DNA of 8,352 nucleotides from SXOA01 sp051004015 (lineage in GTDB: Bacteria > Planctomycetota > Planctomycetia > Pirellulales > Pirellulaceae). A model generated the notes under the pieces. It searched no databases. It had not been told where the DNA came from and saw only the letters and a program-made list of their open reading frames with translations. Shown here piece after piece: positions 6,154-8,352 of the stretch (its first letter is position 1; the number at the start of each line of letters is the position of its first letter). Position numbers and translations under genes: made by a program. The stretch is taken from assembly GCA_051004015.1 (NCBI GenBank), contig JBPCKT010000014.1, positions 1 to 8,352 of the forward strand, given 5' to 3'.

Positions 6154-6333
6154 CACCGCCCCGCGTCGTTAGAAATCTCACCTTCTGAACCACGCTATTC
6201 CCTTGCTTCGCAAGTCTAGCACACGGAATATCTCTGCTGCTCCGGTTCACTCCTCACTGGCGACATCGATGTTCGTCGCGTAACTTGAAGGCTCCCTTCC
6301 GACCCCTGACTCCTGCCCCCTGACCTCTGCTTC
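6154..6333. promoter_or_regulatory. Divergent intergenic region with 14-bp tandem repeat
   Basis: This 180-base region separates the minus-strand metallohydrolase from the plus-strand dnaJ-type gene, so it must contain or lie near promoters for both unless they are read from further away. No convincing -35/-10 pair was identified. A small hairpin (CTTGC, loop TTC, GCAAG) is at 6202-6214. Two near-identical 14-mers (6303-6316 and 6317-6330, 12 of 14 matches, CCCCTGAC core) end 3 bases before the dnaJ ATG. No heat-shock CIRCE element was seen. Confidence 0.4.
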
Positions 6334-7320
6334 ATGGCCACCAGCGATTACTACAAGACCTTGGGCATCAGCCGGGGAGCGTCGAAAGATGAAATCCAGA
6401 AAGCCTACCGCCAACTTGCCAAAAAATACCATCCCGACCTGAACCCAGACGACAAAACGGCCAAGAAGAAGTTCCAGGAGGTCCAGCAGGCGTATGACGT
6501 GCTCAGTGACGAGAAGAAACGGCAGATGTACGACCAGTTCGGACCGGAGTTCGAAAACATCCGTCAAGGTCCAGCCGGTGGTGGCGGGTCAATGCCGCCA
6601 GGGTGGGAGGGGGTGGATTTCTCGCAGTTCGGCGGACCGGGAGGCGGGGCAGGGGGGGCCTCCGCGTCGGACATCGAAGACTTGCTGCGGCAGTTCACCG
6701 GCGGGGGGTTTCACGGTGGCGCCGGCGAGAGTTTCGGCGGCACGCCGCGCCGCCGAGGCCGCAAGAGCACTCAGCCGGGAGCCGATGTTGTCCACGAGGT
6801 GGAGGTTCCCTTCGATAAATCCATTGAAGGTGGCGAGGTCGTCATCCGACTGCGGCGACCCAGCGGCGAAGTAGAAACACTCACGGTCAAGATCCCCCCT
6901 GGTATCGAAAGCGGCAAGACAATTCGACTTCGCGGTCAAGGAGAGCCCGCCCCCGGCAGTGGCCCCGCGGGCGACTTGCTTGTCACGATTAAGGTCGCCC
7001 CGCATCCGTATTTTTCGCGGGAAGGAATGAACCTGCACGTCCGCGTCCCTGTTACCATCGGCGAGGCGGCGCTCGGCTCGAAAGTCGATGTCCCCACGCC
7101 GCACGGCATCATCACCATGACCATTCCCGCCGGCACGAGCAGCGGCAAGCGGATTCGGGCCAAGGGCTATGGCGCGAGGACCAAAGACGGCACCCGCGGC
7201 GACTTGTATGCGGAAATCCTGATTACCCTTCCCAAGACGCTTGATGAAGCCAGCGCCGAGCTCATCCGCAAGTTCGAGAGCCGACAGGAACAATCGCCGC
7301 GGGAAGAGTTGAAGTGGTAA
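6334..7320 (+). CDS. DnaJ/CbpA-type J-domain co-chaperone without zinc finger
   Basis: This is a type II J-protein that delivers clients to DnaK and stimulates its ATPase. The 328-residue protein opens with a J domain (about 4-70) containing the invariant HPD at 33-35 and QAYDVLSDEKKRQMYDQFG. A Gly/Phe-rich linker (about 80-135) follows. Two C-terminal substrate-binding beta domains run from about 150 to 315, recognisable by DVVHEVEVPFDKSIEGGE, KIPPGIESGKTIRLRGQGEP and TPHGIITMTIPAGTSSGKR. The CxxCxGxG zinc repeats of classical DnaJ are absent, which makes it closer to CbpA. There is no dnaK or grpE nearby. The ATG at 6334 is preceded by a pyrimidine-rich tandem repeat, so no Shine-Dalgarno sequence is available. 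A large stem-loop follows the stop. The J-protein identity is certain; dnaJ versus cbpA naming is a matter of convention. Confidence 0.95.
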   Translation: MATSDYYKTLGISRGASKDEIQKAYRQLAKKYHPDLNPDDKTAKKKFQEVQQAYDVLSDEKKRQMYDQFGPEFENIRQGPAGGGGSMPPGWEGVDFSQFGGPGGGAGGASASDIEDLLRQFTGGGFHGGAGESFGGTPRRRGRKSTQPGADVVHEVEVPFDKSIEGGEVVIRLRRPSGEVETLTVKIPPGIESGKTIRLRGQGEPAPGSGPAGDLLVTIKVAPHPYFSREGMNLHVRVPVTIGEAALGSKVDVPTPHGIITMTIPAGTSSGKRIRAKGYGARTKDGTRGDLYAEILITLPKTLDEASAELIRKFESRQEQSPREELKW

Positions 7321-7327
7321 CAAAAAG

Positions 7328-7402
7328 GGGGCGGGAGGAGTTTTCGCGGGCAACGACTCTCGCTGTGTTAAGATGCTGGCCGCGAAAACCCCTCCCGACC
7401 CC
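7328..7402 (+). terminator. Large stem-loop between the J-protein gene and the small membrane protein
   Basis: Bases 7328-7349 pair with 7380-7402 in a stem of about 22 bp with one A-C mismatch (7339/7390) and one bulged A (7398), around a 30-base loop. The inner arm is GTTTTCGCGG. It starts 8 bases after the J-protein stop and ends 8 bases before the next ATG. There is no U-tract, so it is not a standard intrinsic terminator; it could protect the upstream mRNA, attenuate, or mark a processing site. The loop contains TTAAGAT, a weak -10-like sequence. Confidence 0.5.
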
Positions 7403-7410
7403 GTCCTGCC

Positions 7411-7680
7411 ATGAACACCCTCGCCCTCCATCTGCTCCTCCTGGCGGAAGAGATGCCGCTCAAAAAGTTGGACGGGGCGACTCGGGCCAAGGTGCTCTCG
7501 GCGCTGGCGGGTCTCATTATTCTCGGCTTCGCGATGGCCTTGCTCATCTGGTTCGGTGCGCGAGTCACCCGCCGCTATAGGCACGGCACCAGTTACCACA
7601 AACCGACGCCACGTCCCGGCACCAGCGATTGGTCCCCGCAGCCGCTGCAACCGGGAGAAAAGTTTGACGAGGAGCCCTAG
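7411..7680 (+). CDS. Small single-span membrane protein of unknown function
   Basis: I do not recognise this 89-residue protein. It has a short hydrophobic N terminus (MNTLALHLLLLAEEM), a charged stretch (KKLDGATRAK), then one clear transmembrane helix, about 29-49 (VLSALAGLIILGFAMALLIW). A basic patch ARVTRRYRHG follows, suggesting a cytoplasmic C-terminal tail by the positive-inside rule. The tail is Pro-rich and ends acidic (EKFDEEP). The start is ATG at 7411 with no Shine-Dalgarno sequence, only 8 bases after the large stem-loop. The TAG stop is the first three bases of a 30-base palindromic repeat, so the ancestral C terminus may have differed. Its place directly before rnpA and yidD, where rpmH often lies, suggests a membrane-biogenesis context, but this is only positional. 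Coding probability is good because codon phase and a TM helix are maintained. Confidence 0.65.
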   Translation: MNTLALHLLLLAEEMPLKKLDGATRAKVLSALAGLIILGFAMALLIWFGARVTRRYRHGTSYHKPTPRPGTSDWSPQPLQPGEKFDEEP

Positions 7681-7707
7681 TAGTCCGCTCACTCCGTGAG
7701 CGGACAT
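7678..7707 (+). repeat. 30-bp palindromic repeat, copy 1, overlapping a stop codon
   Basis: The segment starts TAGTA and forms a perfect 10-bp hairpin (GTCCGCTCAC, 7683-7692, and its complement, 7696-7705) around a TCC loop. It is identical over all 30 bases to 8307-8336. Its first TAG is the stop codon of the small membrane protein gene, and it ends 6 bases before the rnpA ATG. An ATTTCTTT run follows, so it could also terminate weakly. Confidence 0.85.
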
Positions 7708-7713
7708 TTCTTT

Positions 7714-8076
7714 ATGCCCGACCTTCGCTTCCCCAAGAACCATCACCTCCGCAAAGAGGCCGACTTCCAGCGCGTCTATGCCGCTCGCATTTACGCCGCG
7801 GATGACGTGTTGGTGGTCAACGGCTGCGAGAATGGCCTCGATCACCCGCGGCTGGGGCTGAGCGTGTCGCGCAAAGTTGGCAATGCAGTCGTGCGGAATG
7901 CCTGGAAACGCCGCATCCGCGAAGCGTTCCGGCTGTCGCGAGAGGTGCTGCCCGTGGGAATCGACTTTGTGGTTCGTCCGCAGAAGGAAGCTGTGCTCGA
8001 CTTTGGCGCCATCGCCCAATCCCTGCCGGAACTAGCCGCGAGGATTGCCCGAAAAATTGCGAGGAGCCGGACATGA
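7714..8076 (+). CDS. rnpA: Ribonuclease P protein component
   Basis: RnpA binds the RNase P RNA and helps it cleave the 5' leader from pre-tRNAs. The 120-residue product has the early FPKNHHLRKEADFQRVY segment, the LGLSVSRKVGNAVVRN strand-loop, and the RNA-binding helix WKRRIREAFR; the usual RNR triplet reads RNA-W here. VGIDFVVRP and the C-terminal helix complete the fold. I chose ATG at 7714. An in-frame GTG at 7696 would add six residues, but it lies inside the palindromic repeat arm and gives a non-family leader (MSGHFF). It overlaps yidD by 4 bases (ATGA), the classical rnpA-yidD coupling. rpmH, the usual upstream partner, is not present between 6334 and 7714. The identification is secure. 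Confidence 0.95.
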   Translation: MPDLRFPKNHHLRKEADFQRVYAARIYAADDVLVVNGCENGLDHPRLGLSVSRKVGNAVVRNAWKRRIREAFRLSREVLPVGIDFVVRPQKEAVLDFGAIAQSLPELAARIARKIARSRT

Positions 8077-8309
8077 GCCTGCTACGGTTCATTGTGCGTC
8101 TCCCCAGCCTGTTCCTCATCGGCCTCGTTCGCATCTACCAGTGGACCCTCAGCCCCATCATCGGCCGCCAATGCCGCTTCCAGCCGACTTGCAGCCATTA
8201 CTTCATCGGAGCGGTGGAAAAATACGGGGCAATCCGCGGCAGCCTCAAAGGCGTCTGGCGCATCTGCCGCTGCAATCCATTTTGCCAAGGCGGTGATGAC
8301 CCGCCATAG
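8073..8309 (+). CDS. yidD: Membrane protein insertion efficiency factor YidD
   Basis: YidD is a small inner-membrane-associated protein that assists YidC-dependent insertion. The 78-residue product has an amphipathic or hydrophobic N terminus (LLRFIVRLPSLFLIGLVRIYQ), then YQWTLSPIIGRQCRFQPTCSHY (22-43), EKYGAIRGSLKGVWRICRCNPF and GGDDPP, covering the full family. The Cys residues in CRFQPTCS and CRCNPFC are conserved. Its ATG overlaps the rnpA stop, indicating translational coupling. The TAG stop is the first three bases of the second copy of the 30-base palindromic repeat. yidC would be expected next, beyond the window. Confidence 0.95.
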   Translation: MSLLRFIVRLPSLFLIGLVRIYQWTLSPIIGRQCRFQPTCSHYFIGAVEKYGAIRGSLKGVWRICRCNPFCQGGDDPP

Positions 8310-8336
8310 TAGTCCGCTCACTCCGTGAGCGGACAT
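8307..8336 (+). repeat. 30-bp palindromic repeat, copy 2, overlapping the yidD stop codon
   Basis: It is identical over all 30 bases to 7678-7707: TAGTA followed by a 10-bp stem and TCC loop (8312-8321, 8322-8324, 8325-8334). Again the first TAG is the stop codon of the preceding gene. No T-run follows, so it is not a standard terminator. Confidence 0.85.
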
Positions 8337-8337
8337 G

Positions 8338-8352
8338 CCAGCACACGGAGTG
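8338..8352. repeat. Probable palindrome cut by the window end
   Basis: CCAGCACAC is followed by GGA and then GTG, which would be the start of the complementary arm, with a GGA loop (TCC on the other strand). If so, the next bases should be TGCTGG. Placed one base after the 30-base repeat, it would make a hairpin pair like those at 52-102 and 3521-3567. Confidence 0.4.

Noticed and set aside
106..6219. A 2037-codon open frame on the plus strand
   Set aside because: It runs antisense to six well-identified genes and through repeats. It is explained by shared codon register and rarity of TTA, CTA and TCA, and the translation shows no recognisable domain.
7696..7713. GTG at 7696 as the rnpA start
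   Set aside because: It lies inside a palindromic repeat arm and adds six non-family residues; ATG at 7714 fits RnpA.
6589..8019. A 476-codon minus-strand open frame
   Set aside because: It is antisense to the J-protein, the small membrane protein and rnpA, in the same codon-aligned register, with no family motif.

Overview
The window is GC-rich, gene-dense bacterial chromosome. It is most likely from a planctomycete. The evidence is the gene mix: a one-carbon-type CitG homologue beside a pterin synthase, an OleB-type hydrolase, a secreted CehA/McbA-like metallohydrolase, and a flagellar gene standing alone. Weak or absent Shine-Dalgarno sequences and many short palindromic repeats between and inside genes point the same way. 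The phylum is an inference from gene content, not from a marker gene.

Layout. Positions 1-180 hold only palindromic repeats. Six genes follow on the minus strand; in transcription order from right to left they are a secreted CehA/McbA-like metallohydrolase (6153-4579), an OleB-like beta-lactone decarboxylase (4434-3514), a CitG/MdcB-family protein (3507-2620), a 6-carboxytetrahydropterin/6-pyruvoyltetrahydropterin synthase homologue (2610-2113), fliG (2022-1027) and truA (927-181). A 180-base divergent intergenic region (6154-6333) separates them from a plus-strand group: a zinc-finger-less DnaJ/CbpA-type chaperone (6334-7320), a small single-span membrane protein (7411-7680), rnpA (7714-8076) and yidD (8073-8309). 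rnpA and yidD overlap by 4 bases in the classical arrangement, but rpmH is not upstream of them. No stretch longer than 300 bases lacks a gene. No tRNA, rRNA, CRISPR array or transposase gene was seen.

How the genes fit together. The OleB-like, CitG-like and pterin synthase genes are 6 and 9 bases apart, so they are probably co-transcribed. CitG-like proteins of this subtype (KxGNVHRxADF and DGHRRNPGTTADL) occur beside tetrahydromethanopterin-linked C1 genes in methylotrophs and planctomycetes. The adjacent pterin synthase homologue may therefore work in that cofactor pathway rather than in queuosine synthesis. truA, rnpA and yidD are housekeeping genes for tRNA modification, tRNA 5' processing and membrane protein insertion.

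The most unusual aspect is the repeats. Hairpins with different stems but short loops that are often TCC/GGA or TCT/AGA, several preceded by AGTA, occur at 52-72, 3294-3316, 3521-3567, 7678-7707, 8307-8336 and probably 8338-8352. Two identical 30-base copies each begin exactly on the TAG stop codon of a gene. One copy of a related palindrome is read in frame inside the CitG-like gene, and another pair encodes the C-terminal tail of the OleB-like protein. A separate 136-base element with 24-base imperfect terminal inverted repeats lies between the metallohydrolase and oleB and touches the oleB start codon.
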